This document shows positions 44,071 through 52,139 of a stretch of 64,000 nucleotides of DNA, one piece after another (position 1 is the first letter of the stretch; each line of letters begins with the position of its first letter). The translations under genes were made by a program, and so were the position numbers. Below the pieces are notes generated by a model. That model saw only the letters and a program-made list of their open reading frames with translations. It did not search any database and was not told where the DNA came from. This stretch comes from Pontibacter amylolyticus (GTDB taxonomy: Bacteria; Bacteroidota; Bacteroidia; Cytophagales; Hymenobacteraceae), in contig NZ_BMFP01000004.1 of the NCBI RefSeq assembly GCF_014638845.1, positions 372,001 through 436,000 on the forward strand, read 5' to 3'.

Positions 44071-45039
44071 ATGGCTAGCAAGATACAAGTACAGAAAGTC
44101 GCCACCCTGACAGGCCACCGCGATTGTGTGTATACCCTGGAGAACGGCGCCTCACCTACCACTGTTTATTCAGCGGGCAGCGACGGAATGGTGGCTTCCT
44201 GGGACCTGAACCAGCCGGATACCGGCGAACTGGTCGCGAAGGTCACCACATCGGTTTACGCCCTGCGGTTCGTGCCGGAGCGTAACCTGTTGCTAATTGG
44301 GCAGAACCAGGAAGGCTTGCAGGTAATCGACCTGCACAGCAAGGCCATTCATAAATCTGTTGCGTTGCCCAAAGTGGCGATCTTCGACATTGCCTACGTG
44401 CCGGAAACAGGACAGGTATATGTGGGGCTAGGCAACGGAGGTATAGCCGTGATCGGGGCCGAGGACTTTGAGCTGCGCAGCATGGTGCGCAAATCGGACA
44501 AGAGCGTGCGCTGCCTGGCCTACAACAAAACCACCAATGAGCTGGCCGCCGGGTATAGCGACCACACCGTGCGTATTTTCGACGCCACCAGTATGGAGCT
44601 GAAGCATGAACTGCCCGCGCATACCAACTCTGTGTTCACGGTCGTTTACTCTCCGGATGGCACGCAGTTGCTCACCGCAGGACGCGATGCTCACCTACGG
44701 GTTTGGGAGGTACAGGAAAAATACAAGGAGCGCGGCTATGTGATCGCCCACATGTATACCGTCAATCACATCACCTACAGCCCCGACGGACGCCATTTCG
44801 CGACCTGCAGCATGGATAAGTCCATTAAAGTGTGGGATGCGCAGACCTTCAAATTACTCAAGGTTATTGATAAAGTCCGAAACGCGAGCCACGGCACCTC
44901 TGTCAATAAATTATTTTGGTCGGCTCACCAGAATCAGTTAGTTTCGTGTAGTGATGACCGCACCATTTCGGTGTGGGATATAAAATTCAGTTTGGATCAT
45001 GAAGATTACACCCTTAGAAATCAGGCAAAAGACATTTGA
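44071..45039 (+). CDS. WD40-repeat protein
   Basis: 322 aa with about seven WD-type blades (VASWDLNQP, TVRIFDATSMELKHEL, HLRVWEVQE, SIKVWDAQTFKLLKVI, TISVWDIKF). No signal peptide, so it is a cytosolic scaffold. Its 3' end overlaps the DivIVA-domain gene by 41 bp in another frame, so translation is likely coupled and the products may act together. The exact partner is unknown. Confidence 0.92.
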   Translation: MASKIQVQKVATLTGHRDCVYTLENGASPTTVYSAGSDGMVASWDLNQPDTGELVAKVTTSVYALRFVPERNLLLIGQNQEGLQVIDLHSKAIHKSVALPKVAIFDIAYVPETGQVYVGLGNGGIAVIGAEDFELRSMVRKSDKSVRCLAYNKTTNELAAGYSDHTVRIFDATSMELKHELPAHTNSVFTVVYSPDGTQLLTAGRDAHLRVWEVQEKYKERGYVIAHMYTVNHITYSPDGRHFATCSMDKSIKVWDAQTFKLLKVIDKVRNASHGTSVNKLFWSAHQNQLVSCSDDRTISVWDIKFSLDHEDYTLRNQAKDI

Positions 45040-45979
45040 GAAGGCATTTAGAGGGCTGGACAAGGATGAAGTAAATGCTTTTTTGCTGACTTTATCGCAG
45101 CAGTGGGAAAAGCTGCTCGACGAGAACAAAGACCTGCGCAACAAGCTGGAGGCGGCTCACCGCGAGACGCAGAAGCTGCGCGAGGTGGAATCTTCATTAT
45201 ACAAAACACTTAAAACCGCCGAGGACACCGGCAACTCTATTCTGGAGCAGGCCAACAAATCGTCGGAGCTGAAGATCCGCGAGGCGCAGCTGCAGGCCGA
45301 CCAGTTGCTGAACACAGCCCGCAACCAGGCTCGTGTGGTACTGGAGGACAGCCAGAAGCAGGCTGAGCGCATGGTGAGCGAAATGCAGCAGGAGGTAAAA
45401 GCCCTGGAGCAGGACTACCAGCGCATGGAGTCGTACCTGGAGAGCATGGTGCGTGACCTGCGCAACCTGGCCAACGAGGCGCTGGAGAAAGCCGAAAAGA
45501 CAAAGTCAAAACCTAAAACCAGTACTGCCAGTATTCTTTCAAGAGCGGCCGAACTTCGGGTAGAACAGCCCGAGCTGCTGCGTAACATGAAAGATATGGA
45601 AACGACAACGAATAGAACGATACAACTGCCGGAGGCTACGGCCACTGCAGCAACTGCTATACCTGCTCTTGCCATTAGCAATGGCTACGAACCACTTGGC
45701 GATCCGGCCCCGGACGTGACACAGCCGCACCCGGAGATTCCGAACCCGGTAACGCCGGTGCCCAATGTACCATCGCCTGAGATCGAGCAGCCGAAGCCGG
45801 ACTACCCGGGTACTATACCTGCCCCTGAGATTGAGCAGCCTATACCTGAGATTCAGCCGATCACACCGGATAAGCCTGAAGTGCAGCCTCCGATGACGGA
45901 GCCATCGCGCAATAGCCTGTCTGACTGGGCACAGCGCCAGCCGAAGCCTGCGGGCTCTTTCTTCGACGAGATAGGCTAG
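44999..45979 (+). CDS. DivIVA-domain protein
   Basis: 326 aa. The N-terminal DivIVA motif (ITPLEIRQKTFEKAFRGLDK, about 2-21, then DEVNAFLLTLSQQWEKL) is followed by a long coiled coil (about 35-165). The C-terminal half is Pro-rich with repeats of the form PxPEIEQPxPD. DivIVA proteins mark curved membrane and recruit partners in Gram-positives; in Bacteroidota the role is poorly known. It starts inside the WD40 gene, and folB follows by 10 bp. Confidence 0.9.
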   Translation: MKITPLEIRQKTFEKAFRGLDKDEVNAFLLTLSQQWEKLLDENKDLRNKLEAAHRETQKLREVESSLYKTLKTAEDTGNSILEQANKSSELKIREAQLQADQLLNTARNQARVVLEDSQKQAERMVSEMQQEVKALEQDYQRMESYLESMVRDLRNLANEALEKAEKTKSKPKTSTASILSRAAELRVEQPELLRNMKDMETTTNRTIQLPEATATAATAIPALAISNGYEPLGDPAPDVTQPHPEIPNPVTPVPNVPSPEIEQPKPDYPGTIPAPEIEQPIPEIQPITPDKPEVQPPMTEPSRNSLSDWAQRQPKPAGSFFDEIG

Positions 45980-45989
45980 TTCGAAACGG

Positions 45990-46346
45990 ATGGGACAGAT
46001 TGCACTGGAAGGAATGGAGTTCTTCGCCTTCCACGGTTTTTACGACGAGGAGCAGAAGATCGGTAACAAGTACGGCATTGACCTGTTCATTGAAACCGAT
46101 CTGAGACGCGCCGCCGAAAGCGACGACCTGGGGGAAACCGTGAACTACGAAGTGCTGTATGCGCTGGCGCTGGAAGAGATGAGAGTCCCGGCCCGCCTGC
46201 TGGAGCACCTGGGCCACCGGATCATTGATAAGATCTATGAGCGGTTCCCGTTTGTGCAGTCCGTCAAAATAAATGTATACAAGTTTAACCCTCCGCTTGG
46301 GGGCATTTGCAAGTGGGCCAAAGTGACGTTAGCAGAGGCCCGATAA
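45990..46346 (+). CDS. folB: Dihydroneopterin aldolase
   Basis: 118 aa, T-fold enzyme of folate synthesis that splits dihydroneopterin to 6-hydroxymethyl-dihydropterin. Blocks seen: GQIALEGMEFFAFHGFYDEE (substrate Glu and His region), ETVNYEVLYALALEEM, HLGHRIIDKIYERF and VKINVYKFNPPLGG. It is third in the WD40-DivIVA-folB transcript. folE is elsewhere in the window, so the folate genes are split. Confidence 0.95.
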   Translation: MGQIALEGMEFFAFHGFYDEEQKIGNKYGIDLFIETDLRRAAESDDLGETVNYEVLYALALEEMRVPARLLEHLGHRIIDKIYERFPFVQSVKINVYKFNPPLGGICKWAKVTLAEAR

Positions 46347-46366
46347 GTTTACTTATTGATGAAGAG

Positions 46367-46400
46367 CAGCCGGTGCAGCGATGTGCCGGCTGTTTTTTTT
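46367..46400. terminator. Terminator between folB and meaB
   Basis: CAGCCGG ... CCGGCTG (46367-46392) with an 11-12-nt loop, then eight T. It ends directly at the meaB stop, so it mainly serves the plus strand. Confidence 0.75.
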
Positions 46401-47379
46401 ATACTAGCCTGAGCAACTCCGCCGCTGCCGCAAACGCCGACTTTCTGCCTTCCTTTACTTCATCGGCTATACCTGGCAATAGGTCTTTCACTTGCTTATG
46501 CGCAAAGAAATTGTCCTCCAGTCCCTGGCGTATGGCTTCGTACATCCACTGCAGGTTTTGGTCGTGGCGCTTCTTCTCAAAAAATCCGTTCTGCTGTGTA
46601 AGCTCCAGGTATGCCGCTATGGTTTGCCAGATGGTATCAAGGCCGGTTTGCTCTAATGCTGAACACACAGAAACCTTCGGGAGCCAACCGGAGGCCGCCA
46701 TGGGGTATAGGTGCAGGGCGTTCTGGTATTCGGCGCGTGCGGCCTTGGCTTTCATGGCGTTCTCGCCGTCGGCTTTGGTAATGGCAATGGCGTCGGCCAT
46801 CTCCATAATGCCGCGCTTTATACCTTGCAGTTCATCGCCGGCGCCCGCCAGCATCAGCAGCAGAAAAAAGTCGACCATAGCGTGCACGGCCGTTTCCGAT
46901 TGTCCTACGCCCACCGTCTCCACAATAATGGCATCAAAACCGGCCGCTTCGCAGAGGATGATCGACTCGCGGGTGCTGCGGGTAACGCCACCCAGTGATT
47001 TGCCGGCGGGGGAGGGACGAATATAAGCCTGCGGATTGACGGAGAGCGATTCCATGCGCGTCTTGTCGCCGAGTATGCTGCCTCCTGTGCGTTGTGAGGT
47101 CGGGTCGATGGCCAGCACGGCCAACTTCTTGCCCTGCGCCTGAATCAGGTAATTGCCGAAAGACTCAATAAACGTACTCTTGCCCACGCCTGGCACGCCT
47201 GTTATACCTATCCGCACCGATTTGCCGGCATGCGGCAGCACCTGGTTGATAACGTCCTGTGCCAGATCCAGGTCAGAAGCCAGCCGACTCTCCACCAGCG
47301 TAATGGCACGACTCAGCATGACACGGTCGCCGGCCAGGATGCCCTCTACATACTTATCAGCACTGAAACGTTTTGCCAA
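46399..47379 (-). CDS. meaB: MeaB, GTPase chaperone of methylmalonyl-CoA mutase
   Basis: 326 aa, TTG start at 47379 (next Met is residue 21). G3E P-loop GTPase: GITGVPGVGKSTF (59-70), DPTSQRTGGSILGDKTRM, ETVGVGQSE, TKADGEN. MeaB loads and protects the adenosylcobalamin cofactor of the mutase, whose subunits lie at 52.1-57.4 kb, 5 kb away rather than adjacent. A TAAATTTG -7 element lies 37 bp upstream. Confidence 0.96.
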   Translation of the reverse strand: MAKRFSADKYVEGILAGDRVMLSRAITLVESRLASDLDLAQDVINQVLPHAGKSVRIGITGVPGVGKSTFIESFGNYLIQAQGKKLAVLAIDPTSQRTGGSILGDKTRMESLSVNPQAYIRPSPAGKSLGGVTRSTRESIILCEAAGFDAIIVETVGVGQSETAVHAMVDFFLLLMLAGAGDELQGIKRGIMEMADAIAITKADGENAMKAKAARAEYQNALHLYPMAASGWLPKVSVCSALEQTGLDTIWQTIAAYLELTQQNGFFEKKRHDQNLQWMYEAIRQGLEDNFFAHKQVKDLLPGIADEVKEGRKSAFAAAAELLRLV

Positions 47380-47415
47380 GGCGGTATAGCGTTAGGTATA
47401 GAATCGATTGCCTTA

Positions 47416-47423
47416 CAAATTTA
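47416..47423 (-). promoter_or_regulatory. -7 element TAAATTTG for meaB
   Basis: Minus-strand TAnnTTTG, 37 bp from the TTG start. Confidence 0.4.
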
Positions 47424-47460
47424 GAATTTATGCGTTACCGAGCCAGCATTCTTTTATGAA

Positions 47461-47623
47461 TCACGACACACGTATCACGACTTCTTCAGTGAGAACCCGA
47501 CAAAGGATTATTTGACAAAGGACAAAAGATTTTTTTGTCGGCTATACCTGTAAGTGAAAGTCTTTTGTCACAATGTCTATTGTCTTTTGTCCAGGAGAAG
47601 TCGTGCTTCGTGATACATATGTC
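47461..47623. repeat. Nested inverted repeat, two arm types
   Basis: Outer arms: CACGTATCACGACTTCTTC region (47461-47487) against GAAGTCGTGCTTCGTGATAC (47596-47623). Inner arms: GACAAAGGATTATTTGACAA (47499-47530) against TCTTTTGTCACAATGTCTAT (47561-47592). The centre holds one CTATACCT motif. The right arm ends 17 bp before the stop of the next gene. Confidence 0.7.
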
Positions 47624-47639
47624 GTTATACGTTAAAGGA

Positions 47640-48791
47640 CTACCTTACATTAGCAGACCTTCCGCCGCCCGACTGTATACCTTGCGGGAAGTTGGGCAGG
47701 CCCAGGTCGCTCTTGCGACCACCCAGGTGAAAGCCCGCGTCTACATAGCCGCTTTCCTTGCCCAACGCATTCGGGTTGTTGATCACACCTAAGTGAATGT
47801 TATCCTGACGGGCTACATACATCTTGCCATCCGGACCGAGCTGTATGGCGCCTATACGCGGGCTGCCGGAAGTGCCCACTACCACGGCTGATTTGGCAAT
47901 AGCCGCTTCGTCGCCGGCTTGCAGATCGAATTGGATGATCTGCGCCTTGCCGCCGCCCTTGCCGTTCGCGGTGCCATAAAGCTTGGTGCCATCCGGAGAA
48001 AAGCACACGCCATAAGCCTCTTCATAGCCTTTCAGCAAAACAGGATCCGACACCTCACCAGTACTGCGGTCGAAACGGAGCACTTCGAAATTGCTGTCGC
48101 TGTCCCAGAGGGCGGCGGCCAGGCGTGTGCCGTCAGGAGAAGGAACGAGGTAACCAATGGCTTTGCGGTGCGCGCCTCCATGTACGGTGCCCACGTTGCT
48201 CATCACAGGCTCCACGTTCACGCCCTCGGCCGTCACCAGATAGGCCATATAGGCATTGCTGTTCCAGCGGTGCGCAATCACCCACCAGTCGCGGTTGTTG
48301 CTGTGGCGTATGGCCGTAAGCTTTTCGGTGGCCGGCGCGATCAGGAACACGTTGCGGGCCGTAACGGCCCCGTTGCCTTCGTCTTTGTTTATGTTAACCA
48401 CACTATAGCGCAAGCCGTTGGACTGCGCCTGTATGTCGGTCGTAAAGATGTAAAAGACGCTGTCAGCAGCAGGCTTGGGTACAATCAGGGCGGATTGGGT
48501 GGAGGACTTCATGCCCATCAGGCCGTTGCCGTTTGGCATCACGCGGTGGTGTTTGTTCCAGACCGTGATGCCGTTGGTATAGAACAGCAGGTTGCCCGCT
48601 TTGTCAGAAATGGTGGCGCTGCCTTCCTCGGTTTGCAGCCTGCTGTTGACTACTGCTGTTACCGTATCGCCCCTGAAGATGAGGCCGGCTCCCTTGCCGA
48701 AGTACCAGTTGGAGGTTTCGCCCTGGGCAAAAGCTGTGAATGAGCCCAGGAGCAAGGCAATTGCCGCTATCGTATGTTTAAACTGAATCAT
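47640..48791 (-). CDS. Secreted propeller-like protein of the gliding-motility-associated type
   Basis: 383 aa. Signal peptide MIQFKHTIAAIALLLGSFTA (cleavage near FAQ). The N-terminal block NWYFGKGAGLIF and GNLLFYTNGITVWNKHHRVM is the standard opening of many large Bacteroidota surface proteins that end in gliding-motility C-terminal domains. Blades follow (LVPSPDGTRLAAALWDSD, CFSPDGTKLYGT, QLGPDGKMYVAR). Here the protein ends after the propeller (GGRSANVR), with no T9SS sorting domain, so it may be a short or truncated member. Confidence 0.82.
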   Translation of the reverse strand: MIQFKHTIAAIALLLGSFTAFAQGETSNWYFGKGAGLIFRGDTVTAVVNSRLQTEEGSATISDKAGNLLFYTNGITVWNKHHRVMPNGNGLMGMKSSTQSALIVPKPAADSVFYIFTTDIQAQSNGLRYSVVNINKDEGNGAVTARNVFLIAPATEKLTAIRHSNNRDWWVIAHRWNSNAYMAYLVTAEGVNVEPVMSNVGTVHGGAHRKAIGYLVPSPDGTRLAAALWDSDSNFEVLRFDRSTGEVSDPVLLKGYEEAYGVCFSPDGTKLYGTANGKGGGKAQIIQFDLQAGDEAAIAKSAVVVGTSGSPRIGAIQLGPDGKMYVARQDNIHLGVINNPNALGKESGYVDAGFHLGGRKSDLGLPNFPQGIQSGGGRSANVR

Positions 48792-48943
48792 GGCCTGTTT
48801 TTCTGTATAACGCTCCTATTACAAACTGAGTGCCAGTTTCTGAATCAATCTATGGAGCAGGTATAGCACGTGTCCTGTATACCTGAACTATGAACGAAAC
48901 TCCTGCCTTATACTTGCCATGCCGTCGTAAATCAGGTATAGCT

Positions 48944-50575
48944 TTAGTGGTCTTGCATCAGGACAGGCTCTTTCTCCGTTACCGGCCGAAGCTCAGGGTA
49001 TAGCGTGATCAGTTTAAGGAACACGCCGTTGGTCCATCCGAAGCCATCCTGGTTGGGGTACTCCCCACCGCCCGCTTCGAGTTCGAGGTTTTCTACGTTA
49101 TACTTTTCCACCATTTTACCGGTGTTTTCATGCACCTGGGTGCCCAGTGTGATCCAGCGGGTGGCAATGGTGCGGGCCAAATCTTCGTGACCATAATTGC
49201 GCAGTGCCTGTATGCTCATCCACTGCAGGGGAGCCCAGCCATTTGGGGCGTCCCATTGCTGGTCGGTGTGGACAAGGGTCGTCGCCAGTCCGCCGGCCTT
49301 CAGGAAATCGTTTCGCAGACGTCCGGCTACGGCCGCTGCCTGGCGTCGCTTGGCCATGCAAAAGTAAAGCGGGAAAACGGCAGCCAGCGTAGGGATGTTG
49401 GTGGTAGTTCCTTTCACGAAATCATAATCGTAAAAGAAGCCGTCTCCATCGTGCCACATGTGTTGCAGTATGGCTTTGCGACGGGCTTTGGCCTTCTGTC
49501 GGAACAGCCGGGCCTCTGCCGGGTCGCGCTCCAGTTCAGCCATCTCAGCGAGCGTCAGTTCCATGTGGAAAAGGAGCGAGTTGAGGTCCACGGGCAGGAT
49601 GTCGGTGGTGTGGATCGTACTTAGGTTTTGCTTGTCGGCGAACCAGCGGCTGCTAAAGTCCCAACCCGACTCGGCCGCCGCCCTAATGTGGCGGTATACC
49701 TCCTCGTGGTCTCGTCCGGACTCCTGCGCGATGTGCACATCTTCTTTGTAAGACTCCGGACGCGGAGCCGGCTGGTCGTCCCAGTAGCGGTTGAGGATGC
49801 TGCCATCCGGTAACAGCACCACCCGGCGGTGCATTGGGTTGGCAGAGGTAAGCTGTTCGGCCCCATTCATCCAGAAAGCATACTCCCTGCGCAGTGCGGG
49901 GGCATACTTGAGTAATACATCACGGCCTAACTCTTGTGTGAGCAGGTGCAACATAAGCGCAAAAAATGGCGGTTGCGAACGACTCAGGTAATAGCTGCGG
50001 TTGCCGTTCGGTATATGGCCGGTGGTGTGGATCAGGTGTGTGAAGTTATCGACCATGTGCTGGATCAGCGCCTTTTCGCCGCTTACCTGCAGCCCCAGCA
50101 TGGTGAAAAAGCTGTCCCAGTAGTAGATTTCCTGAAAGCGGCCACCCGGCACCACATAAGCATGAGGGAGAGGCAGCAGCGATCCGCCGCCATCGTCCGG
50201 CATGCGGGTAAGCACGGGCCAGAGGCGCCGTATATGCGCTGTTACAGGTAGGCTGGTGTCGGTCGTGAAGTTGGAGGATGGCTGTGTTGGCAGCAGAAAA
50301 TGCTCCAGCACAAATGCTTTTAGATCAAAACTAGGACGCTGGCGTTGCTCCCGGTAGGCCTGCAGAATAAACGCTGGCTCCTGCAGGGGCACACAGTCTG
50401 CAAAGGTCTTGGAGTCCGGGAACACGGGCAACAACTGCACATCGCGGAAAAGCTCCTGCAAATCGGTCTCCGGTCGGTATTGCGCCTGTACCGGCGATGG
50501 AGCGTAAATATAGGATAGAAGCAAAAGAACCAGATTTAGTAAGAAGTATGATTTTTTTGATTTGCCTTGCTTCAT
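48944..50575 (-). CDS. Trehalase, GH37
   Basis: Splits trehalose to two glucose. 543 aa with an export signal (FLLNLVLLLLSYIYAPSPVQ). Both trehalase signatures are present: PGGRFQEIYYWDSF (about 168-181) and QWDAPNGWAPLQW (about 457-469); the glycine-rich end GGGEYPNQDGFGWTNG is intact. It acts in the periplasm. No trehalose transporter lies next to it. The upstream spacer of 295 bp has no clear promoter. Confidence 0.95.
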   Translation of the reverse strand: MKQGKSKKSYFLLNLVLLLLSYIYAPSPVQAQYRPETDLQELFRDVQLLPVFPDSKTFADCVPLQEPAFILQAYREQRQRPSFDLKAFVLEHFLLPTQPSSNFTTDTSLPVTAHIRRLWPVLTRMPDDGGGSLLPLPHAYVVPGGRFQEIYYWDSFFTMLGLQVSGEKALIQHMVDNFTHLIHTTGHIPNGNRSYYLSRSQPPFFALMLHLLTQELGRDVLLKYAPALRREYAFWMNGAEQLTSANPMHRRVVLLPDGSILNRYWDDQPAPRPESYKEDVHIAQESGRDHEEVYRHIRAAAESGWDFSSRWFADKQNLSTIHTTDILPVDLNSLLFHMELTLAEMAELERDPAEARLFRQKAKARRKAILQHMWHDGDGFFYDYDFVKGTTTNIPTLAAVFPLYFCMAKRRQAAAVAGRLRNDFLKAGGLATTLVHTDQQWDAPNGWAPLQWMSIQALRNYGHEDLARTIATRWITLGTQVHENTGKMVEKYNVENLELEAGGGEYPNQDGFGWTNGVFLKLITLYPELRPVTEKEPVLMQDH

Positions 50576-50765
50576 AGTCAGCGCCTATTATATGAATGTG
50601 TATTCATACGAATTAACGAAGCATGGGGTCAAGTATACTATTATGCAACCTGGTACACAAGCCCTCATCCTACATGATGGCCTGTTTCCTGAATACATGT
50701 AGGAAAATCTTGAAAAAATCAGGGATAACTGAAATGAGTGGAAGTGTTACTATGGTTATATAAAG

Positions 50766-50800
50766 AAAGCAGGGAGCCTGATTTACAAGCTCCCTGCTTT
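50766..50800 (-). terminator. Terminator after the Gly/Thr-repeat lipoprotein
   Basis: AAAGCAGGGAGC (50766-50777) and GCTCCCTGCTTT (50789-50800), 11-nt loop. On the minus strand it is followed by TCTTTATAT. The rest of the spacer 50576-50870 shows no gene. Confidence 0.82.
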
Positions 50801-50870
50801 GCTAAACTTAACTGTATAGAGGGCGTACAGTCCCTCTGTTGCTGAATATCTACTTTTTAGTTCTGGAAGA

Positions 50871-51419
50871 TTAATTGCCAGAAGTCGAACTCGTTGTAGA
50901 GCCTGTTGTGGTGCCGCCAGTTGTGGTCGTACCAGTTGTCGTGCCAGTGCCCGTCGTAGTTCCGGTCGTCGTACCTGTTGTCGTTCCGGTAGTTGTACCC
51001 GTTGTGGTACCAGTGGTCGTTCCGGTTGTAGTACCCGTCGTCGTGCCGGTAGTTGTTCCTGATGTAGTACCGGTAGTGGTACCAGTTGTTGTTCCGGTGG
51101 TAGTACCAGTTGTTGTTCCGGTGGTAGTACCGGTCGTGGTGCCCGTTGTTGTGCCTGTGGTGGAACCAGTGGTCGTGCCGCCGGTCGTGGTCATACCTCC
51201 AGTGGTGGTACCGGTTGTTGTCGTACCAGTAGTGCCGCCTGTGGTAGTGCCCTGCATGCCGGCGGTATCTTCCATCATGTCAGAGTCTTCCATCGTATTG
51301 TCTTCCATGGTGTCAGAAGGCCTGTCTGTGTTAGTGCCCTGGTCTCCGCTGCAGGAAGACAGTAAAAGTGCTGAACTTACAAAAAGAGAGGCCGCTGCCG
51401 TTTTCCAAATCATTTTCAT
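50871..51419 (-). CDS. Lipoprotein with a long GTTT tetrapeptide repeat
   Basis: 182 aa. The lipoprotein signal (MKMIWKTAAASLFVSSALLL, lipobox LSSC) is followed by an acidic Met/Asp segment (about 30-55) and then more than 100 residues of almost only Gly and Thr, mostly in the period GTTT, with a few Ser and Met. The DNA has a 12-bp period with many third-base changes (GGTnnTnnTnCC pattern on the plus strand), so the repeat is old or kept at protein level. It is probably an extended, surface-exposed polymer. The long open frame on the other strand is its shadow. Confidence 0.82.
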   Translation of the reverse strand: MKMIWKTAAASLFVSSALLLSSCSGDQGTNTDRPSDTMEDNTMEDSDMMEDTAGMQGTTTGGTTGTTTTGTTTGGMTTTGGTTTGSTTGTTTGTTTGTTTGTTTGTTTGTTTGTTTGTTSGTTTGTTTGTTTGTTTGTTTGTTTGTTTGTTTGTTTGTGTTTGTTTTGGTTTGSTTSSTSGN

Positions 51420-51560
51420 AGCTTACTGGTTTTTAGTTTCACATCCTCTCTTTTACGGGTAATAAAAGGATGAGCCTGAAAATTTTAGTCGCAATTAGTG
51501 GGAGGTAATTACTTAATCGTCAGTAAGTATTAATGGATGGTAGACCTGATAACGGCTATG

Positions 51561-51968
51561 TTAGCGACTGAAGGGATGTCGCACAAAGGATATCTGCCCC
51601 ATAGCGTCTTTTTCGTAGCGGGCCAGGGTATTGCCATTGTACTGCGCATCGAAGTTGGGCTGCTCGGGCACTACCTGGCTTGGAGCAGGTTGACTGTTCA
51701 GAAAGAAGTATACCCGTGTGGTGCCATACTTGGTATGCGGCATAAAATTGCCATAAGCTTCCATTTCCTCCCAAAGCGTGTCATTCACGGTTACAGCATA
51801 GATCCGCACAATCGGGCCGGTGTTATTCTCGTTGCGGTAAAAGGCCACTTCCTTAAAATCGCCGTTCAGGTCATCGACGCTGGGCAGGGAAAAGGAATCA
51901 TAGATGAAGTAGATGATAAGGGCAGCTGTGAGGCTTACTAAGATGTATTTCGCTGGTTTTGATAACAT
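51561..51968 (-). CDS. Small membrane-anchored protein, unknown function
   Basis: 135 aa from the Met at 51968 (MLSKPAKYILVSLTAALIIY); a Met eight codons upstream would overlap the promoter. One N-terminal membrane helix (about 8-26) is followed by a soluble domain with strand-rich blocks (EVAFYRNENNTGPIVRIYAV, TRVYFFLNSQP). No family is recognised. It has one of the best promoters in the window 22 bp upstream. Confidence 0.75.
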   Translation of the reverse strand: MLSKPAKYILVSLTAALIIYFIYDSFSLPSVDDLNGDFKEVAFYRNENNTGPIVRIYAVTVNDTLWEEMEAYGNFMPHTKYGTTRVYFFLNSQPAPSQVVPEQPNFDAQYNGNTLARYEKDAMGQISFVRHPFSR

Positions 51969-51989
51969 AAGGCAATTGTATAATTGCCA

Positions 51990-52021
51990 CAAAGGTACAG
52001 CTTTAAAAGGGCTATGGCAAA
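51990..52021 (-). promoter_or_regulatory. Promoter TTTG-N20-TACCTTTG
   Basis: Minus strand: TTTG (52021-52018), 20-bp spacer, TACCTTTG (51997-51990), full matches to both Bacteroidota boxes, for the gene starting at 51968. Confidence 0.7.
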
Positions 52022-52087
52022 GCAGTGGTAAGCCGTATACCTGCCAGAAACCGGCGTGTGACCCGAGAACAGTGTTTACTGGAAATG

Positions 52088-52123
52088 AAAAAGCTGCAGC
52101 CGACCTTAGTCAACTGCAGCTTT
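52088..52123 (-). terminator. Terminator after mutB
   Basis: AAAAAGCTGCAG and CTGCAGCTTT with an inner GAC/GTC pair, 17 bp past the mutB stop. Confidence 0.8.
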
Positions 52124-52139
52124 CAACTCTTCAAGTTAA

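Noticed and set aside
50930..51240. CRISPR array
   Set aside because: The 12-bp units follow each other without unique spacers and encode a protein repeat.
50875..51462. Long plus-strand open frame of PVVV repeats
   Set aside because: It is the antisense reading of the Gly/Thr-repeat lipoprotein gene; it has no signal peptide or start context, while the minus frame has a proper lipoprotein signal and a terminator.
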